Shown here: one piece after another, positions 49,464 through 59,378 of the stretch
Numbering within the stretch: the stretch's first letter is position 1
How the letters are laid out: each line of letters opens with the position of its first letter
NCBI GenBank assembly: GCA_049323795.1
Contig: JBMOOH010000026.1
Span: forward strand, 1 to 64,000
Direction: 5' to 3'
DNA length: 64,000 bases
DNA from: JAOADN01 sp049323795
GTDB taxonomy: Bacteria > Pseudomonadota > Alphaproteobacteria > Rhodobacterales > Rhodobacteraceae
Translations under genes and position numbers: made by a program
Notes under the pieces: model-generated
Told to the model about the DNA's origin: nothing
The model's input: only the letters and a program-made list of their open reading frames with translations
The model's database searches: none

Positions 49464-52400
49464 GCCAGTCCTCGTCCATCAGCGCTGGCGCGGCAGAGGC
49501 AGCGGCCGTCAGCTGGGCCCGGCGCGGCGCCGGCTGGGCAGAATGCCGGCGCGATGATGGAGCGACCCGTTCGGCCGGACGGACCGCGCCGCGGTCGGAA
49601 GCCTCCGGCACACGGAAGCGGCCCGTGGTTTCGGTCAGGGCCTCGGCCTCGCGTGCCAGGGCATGGCTGGCCGCGCTCGTCTCCTCGAACATGGCCGCAT
49701 TCTGCTGTGTCACCTGGTCGAGCTGGTTCACCGCCGAATTGATCTCGGCCAGCCCCACGGACTGCTCGCGCGCCGAGGCGGCGATCTCGGAGACACGCGC
49801 CGCGATGTTGCCGACCGACGACACGATGCCCTTGAGGGCATCGCCCGCCTGTCCGACCAGCGCGACCCCCTTGCGGACCTGTATGGAGGAGGCCGCGATC
49901 AGGTCGTTGATTTCGCGCGCCGCATCCGACGAGCGCTGCGCCAGCGCGCGCACCTCGGAGGCGACCACGGCAAACCCGCGCCCCGCCTCGCCGGCGCGGG
50001 CCGCCTCGACACCGGCGTTGAGCGCGAGGAGGTTGGTCTGGAATGCGATGTCGTCGATCACGCTGATGATCTTCGATATGCGCTCGGAGGATGAACTGAT
50101 CTCGGCCATGGCCGAGACGGTCTGCTGCACGACCGTCCCCGACGCCTCGGCCGACTGGCGGGCATCCGCGACCACGCGGTTCGCCTCGGCCGCGCCCTCT
50201 GCCGCGGACTTCACCGAAGAGGTGAGCTGGTCCAGCGCGGCGGCGGTCTGCTCGAGTGTCGCGGCCTGCTTCTCGGTCCGCCGCGAAAGATCGGAGGCGG
50301 CGTTCGATATCTCCTTCACCTCGCCCCGGATCGACTGCGCGTTGTCGACCACCGCGGCGATCGCCTGCGACAGACGCTCCACGGCCGCGTTGAAATCGGC
50401 ACGGAGGGTCTCGTAGTCGGCGTCGAAGGCGTCGTCGATCCGGCTCGTCAGATCGCCCTCGGCGAGCGCGCTGAGCGCGACGCGAAGCCGATCGACCACA
50501 CGCCTCTGGGCCACCTCGAGCAGCTCGCGCGTCTCGGAAGCCTGACGGATCGATTCCTCGGCGGCGGTCACGTTGTTGCCGAGGAACGACACCCGCATCA
50601 GTTTGCCGTTGCGGTCGGGGATCGGTCCGAAGCCGCCGTCCAGGATGGCGGCGCGCCCGCCGGCCGGCGCAACCCGGAACCGTCCGAAGGCGGACTCGCC
50701 CCGCCGCAGGCGGTCCCAAAGGGCCGACAGCGCGGGGGTGTCACCGAGGGGCACGACAAAGTCCGCACAGGCCCGGCCGACCACGGCCTCCTCCGCGGCT
50801 CCGGTGGCGGACTTGAGGTTGCCGTTCACCCTGAGGGTTCTGCCTTCGGCGTCGAACAGCATCATGACCTGGCTGCGGTCGAGCGATTCGAGGATCGCCC
50901 GGTTCTGCCGGTCCTCGGTCACGTCCTTCCATTCGGTCACCAGGCCGATGGCCCCCTCGCCCGCGAGAGTCACCTCGCCGATGTCGAGCGCGATGAGCGC
51001 CTCGCCGAGCTTGATTTCGGTGCGCAGCGGCAAGTTGCCGGGTCCCGACAGAAGCCGGCGGTTGCGATCGGGATTCGCGTGGAAGACATCGATCGACATG
51101 CCGATGATCTGATCGGCGGTAAAGCCGGGACTGAGCTTCCGGATTTCGGGCTCGAAACGGGCCAGGAAGGCCCGGGCGGCAGGGTTTGCGAAGGCGATCT
51201 TGTAGTCTCGGTCCACCATCATCAGCACGGCCGAGGCCCCCTCGAAGGCCGATCCCTTGAAGGCGCTTTCACGTGCGGCCGCTTCGCCCGCGGCAAGGGT
51301 GGCGCGGACCTCCGACAGCGAGCGCGCCATTTCACCCAGTTCGTCGCGGCGGCCGAGACCCGCGATCTCGGTCGTGTAGTTGCGTCTGCCGATCTCGGCC
51401 ACGGCGCGCGCGGCGGCGCGGATCGGCCTCGCCACGGCCCGTCCCATCAGGATTCCGGCGCCGCCGATCACCGCCAGCGCGATCAGGGCATCCTGGATGA
51501 TGCGGTTCCGCAGACTGCGGATCGGTGTCAGTATCTCGTCCAGCGACTGCTCGGCAACGATGGTGTAGGTCAGGGCGTCATAGGAGAACGGCTCGGCGAC
51601 ACGGAGCACCGCCTGGCCGCCGATGCCTTCACCGATCCACGAGATCCGGTCATCGGGGGCCGCGTCGGCCGGAAGCTCGATGCTGCGCGACAGCAGGTCG
51701 GACTGTCCGTCCGCCCGGCTGTTGCTGCGCAGATAGCCGTCCGCGCCCACCAGAAACGACAGACCGGTTTCGCCCAGTCCGGCCCGGCGCTGCATCCTGG
51801 AATCGATGATCTGCGGCGGGATCCGGACCGCGAACGCCCCGACGAGCCTGCCGTCCGGTCCGAAGACCGGCGCGGCGGCGAAGGCGGCCGGTGCACCTGC
51901 CGAAGGCGCATAGCGTTCCATATCGGAAAGGACCGCCGCCGAGGGTTCCGTCGCCTCAAGGGCCTTCATCGCGACCCTGGCAAGGGCGGTGCCCTTCCAT
52001 TCGCCGGTCTTCAGATTGCTCGCGAAGTCGGCTTCCTTCATGGTGGAATAGACGATGTCGCCATCCTGCGCGATGAGGAAGACGTCGTAGTAGCTTCCCG
52101 CGGCGACGAGAGACACGAGGCCGGGATGAAAGCGGCCGTGGGCGATGTTGTAGCTCGAGGAACTCGCGCCCTGGTCGAGCTTGTAGCGTTCGGCCGGCTT
52201 GAACCTGTTGTCGGTGACGTATTCCTTGCGAAGGATCGCCATGGGATCGCCTTCTGCCTTCAGCGCCTCGAATCCCGCTTCCAGATCCGTCAGGGCGCGG
52301 TAGATGACAGGATCGGCAACCCTGCCTGCGATCCCGACATTTAAGCCTTTGAACACTGAGGTCAGCGACTCGGCCCGCGACTCCACAGCGGCGTCGAGGC

Positions 52401-52542
52401 GGTCCTCCGCCGCCCGCATCATCGCGGCTCGGCTTTCCGAGTAGCCGACGTAGCCGACCGCACCGACCGCAAGCAGCGACAGCAGGACGATGATGGCCGG
52501 CAGCTTGACCGACAGGGGAATGCGTTTCAGGAGGCTCGGCAT
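49453..52542 (-). CDS. Methyl-accepting chemotaxis protein with periplasmic sensor, PAS domains and docking pentapeptide
   Basis: Chemoreceptor of 1029 aa. TM1 is at about 14-34, a large periplasmic cache-like sensor covers about 35-345 (YYDVFLIAQDGDIVYST, GLSFLVGADGYLRSNSR), and TM2 is at about 349-368. A HAMP domain follows, then two PAS-like domains (about 430-555, MVDRDYKIAFANPAARAF, and 560-670, LFDAEGRTLRVNG). A second HAMP-like segment leads to the signalling hairpin with tip IDDIAFQTNLLALNAGVEAA. The C-terminus ends EDWHEF, which fits the xWxxF docking peptide that tethers CheR and CheB. The start at 52540-52542 has GTGGAG ahead. It overlaps cheB by 11 bp. The ligand is unknown. Confidence 0.9.
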   Translation of the reverse strand: MPSLLKRIPLSVKLPAIIVLLSLLAVGAVGYVGYSESRAAMMRAAEDRLDAAVESRAESLTSVFKGLNVGIAGRVADPVIYRALTDLEAGFEALKAEGDPMAILRKEYVTDNRFKPAERYKLDQGASSSSYNIAHGRFHPGLVSLVAAGSYYDVFLIAQDGDIVYSTMKEADFASNLKTGEWKGTALARVAMKALEATEPSAAVLSDMERYAPSAGAPAAFAAAPVFGPDGRLVGAFAVRIPPQIIDSRMQRRAGLGETGLSFLVGADGYLRSNSRADGQSDLLSRSIELPADAAPDDRISWIGEGIGGQAVLRVAEPFSYDALTYTIVAEQSLDEILTPIRSLRNRIIQDALIALAVIGGAGILMGRAVARPIRAAARAVAEIGRRNYTTEIAGLGRRDELGEMARSLSEVRATLAAGEAAARESAFKGSAFEGASAVLMMVDRDYKIAFANPAARAFLARFEPEIRKLSPGFTADQIIGMSIDVFHANPDRNRRLLSGPGNLPLRTEIKLGEALIALDIGEVTLAGEGAIGLVTEWKDVTEDRQNRAILESLDRSQVMMLFDAEGRTLRVNGNLKSATGAAEEAVVGRACADFVVPLGDTPALSALWDRLRRGESAFGRFRVAPAGGRAAILDGGFGPIPDRNGKLMRVSFLGNNVTAAEESIRQASETRELLEVAQRRVVDRLRVALSALAEGDLTSRIDDAFDADYETLRADFNAAVERLSQAIAAVVDNAQSIRGEVKEISNAASDLSRRTEKQAATLEQTAAALDQLTSSVKSAAEGAAEANRVVADARQSAEASGTVVQQTVSAMAEISSSSERISKIISVIDDIAFQTNLLALNAGVEAARAGEAGRGFAVVASEVRALAQRSSDAAREINDLIAASSIQVRKGVALVGQAGDALKGIVSSVGNIAARVSEIAASAREQSVGLAEINSAVNQLDQVTQQNAAMFEETSAASHALAREAEALTETTGRFRVPEASDRGAVRPAERVAPSSRRHSAQPAPRRAQLTAAASAAPALMDEDWHEF

Positions 52543-52633
52543 GACATCTCCACTCGGGGGGCCACCGGGCCGTCGCGGCCCAGCCGAGGCGAACCCTGAC
52601 CGCTCCGACTGAAGATTCACTTAAGCGCCGCCG

Positions 52634-52672
52634 GGCCCCGACCCCCGGCCCCGACCCCCGGCCCCGACCCCC
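52634..52672. repeat. Three perfect 13-bp tandem repeats between mcp and pgi
   Basis: GGCCCCGACCCCC in three exact, adjoining copies, in the 141-bp space between the start of mcp and the stop of pgi. No gene is read through it. Confidence 0.9.
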
Positions 52673-52683
52673 GGCCGGCGCCG

Positions 52684-54291
<1,608 letters not shown>

Positions 54292-54308
54292 CGCGGCGGT
54301 CTCCGGTG

Positions 54309-54980
54309 TCAGGCGGCCCAGTGGACCGTGGCATTGGACAGGACGGCCCGGACCGGCGCCACCTCGGGCGGCAGGTTCCGGGCGTCCTCGATGGCGCGGC
54401 GCTTGTCCTCGCCGGTGATGAGGACATGGATCGACATCGCGTCGTTCAGCACCCGGGCGGACAGGGTGATCCGCGGCTCGCCCGCGCCCTCGGCCCGCAT
54501 GGGCAGGAGGATCGGGGCGTCCGGAGCCAGCGCCTCGGCCAGCCGGTCGGCGCCGGGAAACAGCGAGGCGGTGTGCATGTCGGCACCCATGCCGAGGAGG
54601 AGGACCGAGATCGGCAGGTGCGGCGCGATCGCCTCGGCCAGTGTATCGACGGAGGCCTCGGGCAGCATCGTGTCGGCGTAGAGCGGCAGGAAGGTCGCGG
54701 CAGCGGCCTCGCCCACCAGAAGCCGCGTCTTCAGAAGCCGCGCGTTCGAGCGTTCGTGCGTCTCGGGCACCCAGCGCTCGTCGTTGAGGAACACCGTCAC
54801 CCGGTCCCAGTCGAGCTTCAGGCCCGACAGGACGTCATAGACGGGCCCCGGCGTGGTGCCGCCGGGAACGCAGAAGCTCACACGGTCGTTCTGCCGCAGT
54901 GCCTGTTTCAGATCGCTCGCCAGCCTGTCGGCCAGCGAGAACATCAGCAACTCCCGGTCGGGATACTCGACGAGGTTCAT
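54309..54980 (-). CDS. pgl: 6-phosphogluconolactonase
   Basis: Hydrolyses 6-phosphogluconolactone made by Zwf. The 223-aa DevB-type protein has VSFCVPGGTTPGPVYDVLSG, VTVFLNDERWVPETHERSNA and LLGMGADMHTASLFPGA, the usual family motifs. The ATG at 54978-54980 overlaps the zwf stop by four bases (ATGA); an upstream ATG at 54998 would lie inside zwf and was rejected. Confidence 0.94.
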   Translation of the reverse strand: MNLVEYPDRELLMFSLADRLASDLKQALRQNDRVSFCVPGGTTPGPVYDVLSGLKLDWDRVTVFLNDERWVPETHERSNARLLKTRLLVGEAAAATFLPLYADTMLPEASVDTLAEAIAPHLPISVLLLGMGADMHTASLFPGADRLAEALAPDAPILLPMRAEGAGEPRITLSARVLNDAMSIHVLITGEDKRRAIEDARNLPPEVAPVRAVLSNATVHWAA

Positions 54981-56440
54981 TCGCGAATCTCCCGCCACCT
55001 CCGTCCGTCACGGTGCAGGAGCATAAGCGCATCCTCGGGGCCGGAGGAACCCGGGTCATAGCCCCTCGGCTTGTCTCCGCGCTCTTCCCATCCCTCGATG
55101 ATCGGGTCGACCCAGGCCCAGGCCGCCTCGACCTCGTCGCCGCGCATGAAGAGCGTCTGGTTGCCCCGGATCACGTCCATGATGAGCCGCTCGTAGGCGT
55201 CCGGAATGTCGGCCCCCTCTTCCCCGAGGGCCTCCGCAAAGGACATGTCGAGCGGCACCTCGGTCAGGCGCATGCCGCCCGGACCGGGTTCCTTGATCAT
55301 CACCGTCAGGTTCATCCCTTCGTTCGGCTGAAGCCGGATGGCGAGCACGTTCTCGCGCCACCCCTCGCTTTCGCCGAAGATCGAATGCGGCGGCTCCTTG
55401 AACACGATGGCGATCTCCGAGGCGCGGGCGCGGAGCTTCTTGCCGGTGCGAAGGTAGAAGGGCGTGCCCTTCCAGCGCCAGTTGGCGATCTCGACCTTCA
55501 TGGCGATGTAGCTTTCGGTGCGGCTCGCAGGGTTCCCGGCGTCGGCCAGGTAATCCGGCTCGGCCTTGCCGTTCGTGCCCTTGCGGTACTGCCCGCGCAC
55601 GATGTTCTCGGGCGACACGGATTCGAGCGCGCGGATCACCTTGAGCTTCTCGTCCCGCACCGCATCGGGGTCGAACTTGTAGGGCGGCTCCATCGCGATC
55701 AGGCAGAGAAGCTGCATCATGTGGTTCTGCACCATGTCCCGCATGGCGCCCGACTTGTCGTAATAGGCCCCCCTGCCCCCGACGCCGACCGTCTCGGCCA
55801 CGGTGATCTGAACATGATCGACGTGGCGGGCATTCCAGAGGGGTTCGAAGAGGACGTTGGCGAAGCGGACCGCCATCAGGTTCTGGACCGTCTCCTTCCC
55901 GAGGTAGTGGTCGATCCGGTAGATCTGGCGCTCGGCGAAATGGTGGGCGAGCGTGCCGTTCAGTTCGCGCGCCGAGGCGAGGTCGCGCCCGAAGGGCTTT
56001 TCGACGACGATGCGGCTGTCGGACGTGGCGATCCCGTGCTTGTGAAGGCGTTCGGCAAGCGCGCCGAAAAGGTTCGGGGCGACCGAGAAGTAGAAGGCCG
56101 TCACCACATCCTTGCGGACGAGCGTGCCGAGCCTCGCCCAGCCGTTCTCGCCCGTTGCGTCGATCGACACGTAGTGCAGGCGGCCCAGGAACCGCGCGAT
56201 CGTCGCAGGGTCGCGCTTTGCCGCGCCCACGAATTCCGCGATCGCCGCCTCGGCCTGCGCGCGGAATCCCGCATCGTCGAGATCCGCCCGGGCCGCCCCG
56301 ATGATCCGGGCGCTTTCGGGCATCTGTCCGGCAAGGAACCGCCGGTAGAGGCCCGGCAGGATCTTCCTGCGCGCAAGGTCGCCGGTGCCGCCGAAGATCA
56401 CCAGGTCAAACGGATCGACGGGAATGACGCGCGAGACCAT
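54977..56440 (-). CDS. zwf: Glucose-6-phosphate 1-dehydrogenase
   Basis: Oxidises glucose 6-phosphate to the lactone with NADP, feeding the Entner-Doudoroff and pentose phosphate routes. The 487-aa protein has the coenzyme loop IFGGTGDLARRKILP, the active-site signature RIDHYLGKETVQNLMAVRFAN, and VEKPFGRDL. The start ATG is preceded by GAAAGG. A GTTAGCGCTAAC palindrome lies 22 bases upstream. Its partner genes pgl and pgi follow; edd and eda are not in the window. Confidence 0.96.
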   Translation of the reverse strand: MVSRVIPVDPFDLVIFGGTGDLARRKILPGLYRRFLAGQMPESARIIGAARADLDDAGFRAQAEAAIAEFVGAAKRDPATIARFLGRLHYVSIDATGENGWARLGTLVRKDVVTAFYFSVAPNLFGALAERLHKHGIATSDSRIVVEKPFGRDLASARELNGTLAHHFAERQIYRIDHYLGKETVQNLMAVRFANVLFEPLWNARHVDHVQITVAETVGVGGRGAYYDKSGAMRDMVQNHMMQLLCLIAMEPPYKFDPDAVRDEKLKVIRALESVSPENIVRGQYRKGTNGKAEPDYLADAGNPASRTESYIAMKVEIANWRWKGTPFYLRTGKKLRARASEIAIVFKEPPHSIFGESEGWRENVLAIRLQPNEGMNLTVMIKEPGPGGMRLTEVPLDMSFAEALGEEGADIPDAYERLIMDVIRGNQTLFMRGDEVEAAWAWVDPIIEGWEERGDKPRGYDPGSSGPEDALMLLHRDGRRWREIRE

Positions 56441-56462
56441 GACGGGACCTTTCGTACGTTAT

Positions 56463-56474
56463 GTTAGCGCTAAC
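56463..56474. promoter_or_regulatory. Operator-like palindrome upstream of zwf
   Basis: Perfect 12-bp palindrome GTTAGCGCTAAC with a central CG, 22 bases ahead of the zwf start codon. This form is typical of LacI-family operators. It differs from the AglR core (CCAAAGCGCTTTGG) outside the shared centre AGCGCT, so another regulator is likely. No LacI gene lies beside zwf. Confidence 0.65.
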
Positions 56475-56643
56475 TGCGCAGGCTCATATCCCAGTCGGGC
56501 CGCTCAAGTCCAGCGGCGCGGGGGCCGGGACCGGGACGAGGCCCATGTCCAACTGCACCCGCCCGGCAGGGCGCGTCAAGGATTCCGGCTTTCCGCCCGG
56601 CGCCAAACGGCGTAAATCCCGTGCCCATGACCACAGGACGACA

Positions 56644-57075
56644 ATGGACCGGACGATCATCTCGCGCTGCGAGGCAAGGGGCCTCAGGCTGACCGACCAG
56701 CGGCGGACGGTGGCCCGCGTCCTCGAGGACTCCGACGACCACCCGGATGTCGAGGAGCTCTTCCGCCGCGCCTCGGCAGCCGACCCGAAGATCTCGCTGG
56801 CGACCGTCTATCGCACGGTGAAGCTGTTCGAGGAGGCGGGCATCCTCGACCGGGTCGAGTTCGGCGACGGCCGGGCGCGCTACGAGGACGCGACACGCGA
56901 TCACCACGATCACCTGATCGACCTTGCGACCGGGGAAGTCATCGAGTTCGTCGATCCCGCGATCGAAGAGCTTCAGGCCCGCATCGCCGAGCGGCTCGGC
57001 TATCGGCTGAAGGGCCACCGGCTCGAGCTCTACGGGGTCAGGATCGGGGTCCGGACAGACCGGAAGGATGGCTGA
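56644..57075 (+). CDS. Fur-family metalloregulator (Fur/Mur type)
   Basis: Metal-dependent repressor of 143 aa. The winged helix reads CEARGLRLTDQRRTVARVLE, then ISLATVYRTVKLFEEAGIL. The metal-binding region is RYEDATRDHHDHLIDLATGEVIEF, the classical Fur layout rather than the heme-responsive Irr motif. In Rhodobacterales such proteins often act as Mur, sensing manganese; sequence alone does not decide between iron and manganese. AGGA lies six bases ahead of the ATG. It diverges from zwf and overlaps the next gene by 8 bp. Confidence 0.88.
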   Translation: MDRTIISRCEARGLRLTDQRRTVARVLEDSDDHPDVEELFRRASAADPKISLATVYRTVKLFEEAGILDRVEFGDGRARYEDATRDHHDHLIDLATGEVIEFVDPAIEELQARIAERLGYRLKGHRLELYGVRIGVRTDRKDG

Positions 57076-57988
57076 CCGCCCCATGCAGAGCACCGACAAC
57101 CTGCGGGCGGCCACGCTGATGGTCGTGTCGATGGCGCTCTTCGCCTTCGAGGATTCGCTCATCAAGATCGTCTCGCGCGAACTGCCCGTGGGGCAGATCC
57201 TCGTCATCCTCGGGCTGGCGGGGACGGCCGCCTTCTGGGCGATGGCCGCCGCGCGCGGTGCGCGGGTCCTGTCGCTCCAGGCGCTGACGGGGGCGGTCCT
57301 CGCACGCAACCTCGGCGAGTTCGCCGGCACGATCGGGATCGTCACCGCGCTCTCGCTCGTGCCCCTCTCGACCGCGTCGGCGATCCTTCAGGCCGCGCCG
57401 CTTCTCGTGACCATGGGGGCCGCGCTGTTTCTCGGCGAGGACGTGCGCTGGCGGCGCTGGGCCGCCGTCATCGTGGGCCTGGCGGGCGTCCTCGTCATCC
57501 TGCGGCCCGGCGGACAAGGCTTCGATGCCAACGCGCTCTGGGCGGTCCTTGGCGTTGCCGGGCTGTCCCTGCGCGACATGGCCTCGCGCCGCATGCCGGC
57601 GCAGCTTGATTCGCTGCAGGTTGCGACATGGGGCTTCGCCTCGGTCGTGGTGGCAGGGGCGCTGCTTGTCGCGCTCAGCGGCGAGGCCGCGGTGCCCTCG
57701 GGCCGCGCCGTCGGGATCCTCGCCGGCACCGTCATCATCGGGGTTGTGGCCTACTTCATGATCGTGACCGCGACCCGGACAGGCGACATCTCGGTCGTCG
57801 CGCCCTTCCGCTACGCCCGGATCGTCTTCGCGATCGCTCTCGGCGCGCTGATCTTCGGTGAACGCCCGGACCTTCCGATGATCGTCGGGTCGCTGATGAT
57901 CGTCGGGTCGGGCCTCTACACCTTCGCCCGCGAAGCGCAGGCCAGACGCCGCGCGCGGGCTTTCCCGACCGGCGCCCAGCCGCTATAG
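57068..57988 (+). CDS. EamA-family (DMT) membrane transporter
   Basis: Ten-helix drug/metabolite transporter of 306 aa, built from two EamA repeats of about five helices each (first from ATLMVVSMALFAFEDSLIKI, second from ALWAVLGVAGLSLRDMASRR). GLAGVLVILRPGG at the repeat boundary is characteristic. Its start overlaps the fur-like gene by 8 bp, so the two are translated from one mRNA. The substrate is unknown; linkage to a metalloregulator does not by itself indicate metal transport. Confidence 0.85.
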   Translation: MADRPMQSTDNLRAATLMVVSMALFAFEDSLIKIVSRELPVGQILVILGLAGTAAFWAMAAARGARVLSLQALTGAVLARNLGEFAGTIGIVTALSLVPLSTASAILQAAPLLVTMGAALFLGEDVRWRRWAAVIVGLAGVLVILRPGGQGFDANALWAVLGVAGLSLRDMASRRMPAQLDSLQVATWGFASVVVAGALLVALSGEAAVPSGRAVGILAGTVIIGVVAYFMIVTATRTGDISVVAPFRYARIVFAIALGALIFGERPDLPMIVGSLMIVGSGLYTFAREAQARRRARAFPTGAQPL

Positions 57989-58024
57989 AGCGCCCCGAAC
58001 AGGTTTGGAGCGGAGCCCGCGACC

Positions 58025-59302
58025 ATGAGCACGATCGTCGACATCCACGCCCGAGAGATCCTCGACAGCCGCGGCAATCCGACCGTCGAGGTCGATGTCA
58101 CGCTCGAGGACGGAACGCTCGGCCGGGCGGCGGTGCCGTCGGGCGCTTCGACCGGCGCACACGAGGCGGTCGAGAAGCGGGACGGCGACAAATCCCGCTA
58201 CAAGGGGAAGGGCGTGCTGGACGCCGTGGCGGCCGTGAACGGCGAGATCGCCGAGAACCTGGTCGGCGAGGACGCGACCGAGCAGGTGGCGATCGACCGG
58301 CTGATGATCGAACTCGACGGCACGCCGAACAAGGGCCGGCTCGGCGCGAACGCGATCCTGGGCGTGTCGCTGGCGGTGGCCAAGGCGGCGGCGGAGTTCA
58401 CCATGCAGCCGCTCTACCGCTATGTCGGCGGCACCTCGGCCCGCGTCCTGCCGGTGCCGATGATGAACATCATCAACGGCGGCCAGCACGCCGACAACCC
58501 GATCGACATCCAGGAATTCATGATCCTGCCGGTCGCGGCGCCCACGCTTCGCGACGCGGTGCGGATGGGGTCGGAGGTGTTCCACACGCTGAAGAAGGAA
58601 CTGCACGACGCCGGCCACAATACCGGCATCGGCGACGAGGGCGGGTTCGCGCCCAACCTGCAATCCGCGCGCGAAGCCTTGGATTTCATTCTGAAATCCA
58701 TCGAAAAGGCAGGCCACAAGCCGGGTGCGGACATCTATCTGGGTCTGGACTGCGCCGCGACGGAATACTTCAAGGGCGGCAAGTACGAGATGAAGGGCGA
58801 GGGCAAATCGCTGACCTCGGCGCAGAACGTCGAATTCCTCGCGGGCCTTGCGGCGGACTATCCGGTCATCTCGATCGAGGACGGCATGTCCGAGGATGAC
58901 TGGGACGGCTGGAAGCTGCTGACCGACCGGCTGGGCAAGAAGGTCCAGTTGGTGGGGGACGATCTGTTCGTGACCAACCCCAGGCGCCTGGCCGATGGCA
59001 TCAAGCGCGGCGTGGCGAACTCGATGCTGGTCAAGGTCAACCAGATCGGCACGCTGACCGAGACGCTTCAGGCCGTCGAGATGGCCCACCGCGCGGGCTA
59101 CACGAACGTGATGAGCCACCGCTCGGGCGAGACCGAGGACGCGACCATCGCCGACCTCGCCGTGGCGACGAACTGCGGGCAGATCAAGACGGGCTCGCTG
59201 TCGCGGTCAGACCGGCTGGCGAAGTACAACCAGTTGATCCGCATCGAGGAGATGCTCGGCGATGCGGCGGAATACGCAGGCCGGTCGATCCTGAAGGGCT
59301 GA
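58025..59302 (+). CDS. eno: Enolase
   Basis: Converts 2-phosphoglycerate to phosphoenolpyruvate; also a degradosome component in many bacteria. The 425-aa protein has the start IVDIHAREILDSRGNPTVEV, GDEGGFAPNL with the catalytic Glu, VGDDLFVTNPRRL with a Mg ligand, and the signature MSHRSGETEDATIADLAV. A TATAGA box overlaps the stop codon of the upstream transporter gene (57984-57989), a possible -10 with no good -35. A hairpin follows directly after the stop. Confidence 0.97.
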   Translation: MSTIVDIHAREILDSRGNPTVEVDVTLEDGTLGRAAVPSGASTGAHEAVEKRDGDKSRYKGKGVLDAVAAVNGEIAENLVGEDATEQVAIDRLMIELDGTPNKGRLGANAILGVSLAVAKAAAEFTMQPLYRYVGGTSARVLPVPMMNIINGGQHADNPIDIQEFMILPVAAPTLRDAVRMGSEVFHTLKKELHDAGHNTGIGDEGGFAPNLQSAREALDFILKSIEKAGHKPGADIYLGLDCAATEYFKGGKYEMKGEGKSLTSAQNVEFLAGLAADYPVISIEDGMSEDDWDGWKLLTDRLGKKVQLVGDDLFVTNPRRLADGIKRGVANSMLVKVNQIGTLTETLQAVEMAHRAGYTNVMSHRSGETEDATIADLAVATNCGQIKTGSLSRSDRLAKYNQLIRIEEMLGDAAEYAGRSILKG

Positions 59303-59305
59303 GCC

Positions 59306-59321
59306 GGCCGCTGAAGCGGCC
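59306..59321 (+). terminator. Hairpin after eno
   Basis: GGCCGC-TGAA-GCGGCC, a 6-bp GC stem with a tetraloop, 4 bases after the eno stop. No T tract. It lies between convergent genes. Confidence 0.45.
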
Positions 59322-59330
59322 ACGCTGCGA

Positions 59331-59364
59331 AGGCGTGCGGTCGGACTAGGCGTGCGGTCGGACT
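59331..59364. repeat. Perfect 17-bp tandem duplication after eno
   Basis: AGGCGTGCGGTCGGACT occurs twice in direct succession (59331-59347 and 59348-59364), in the 76-bp space between the convergent eno and GlxA-type genes. Confidence 0.9.
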
Positions 59365-59378
59365 TGCCGCAGCCCGGG

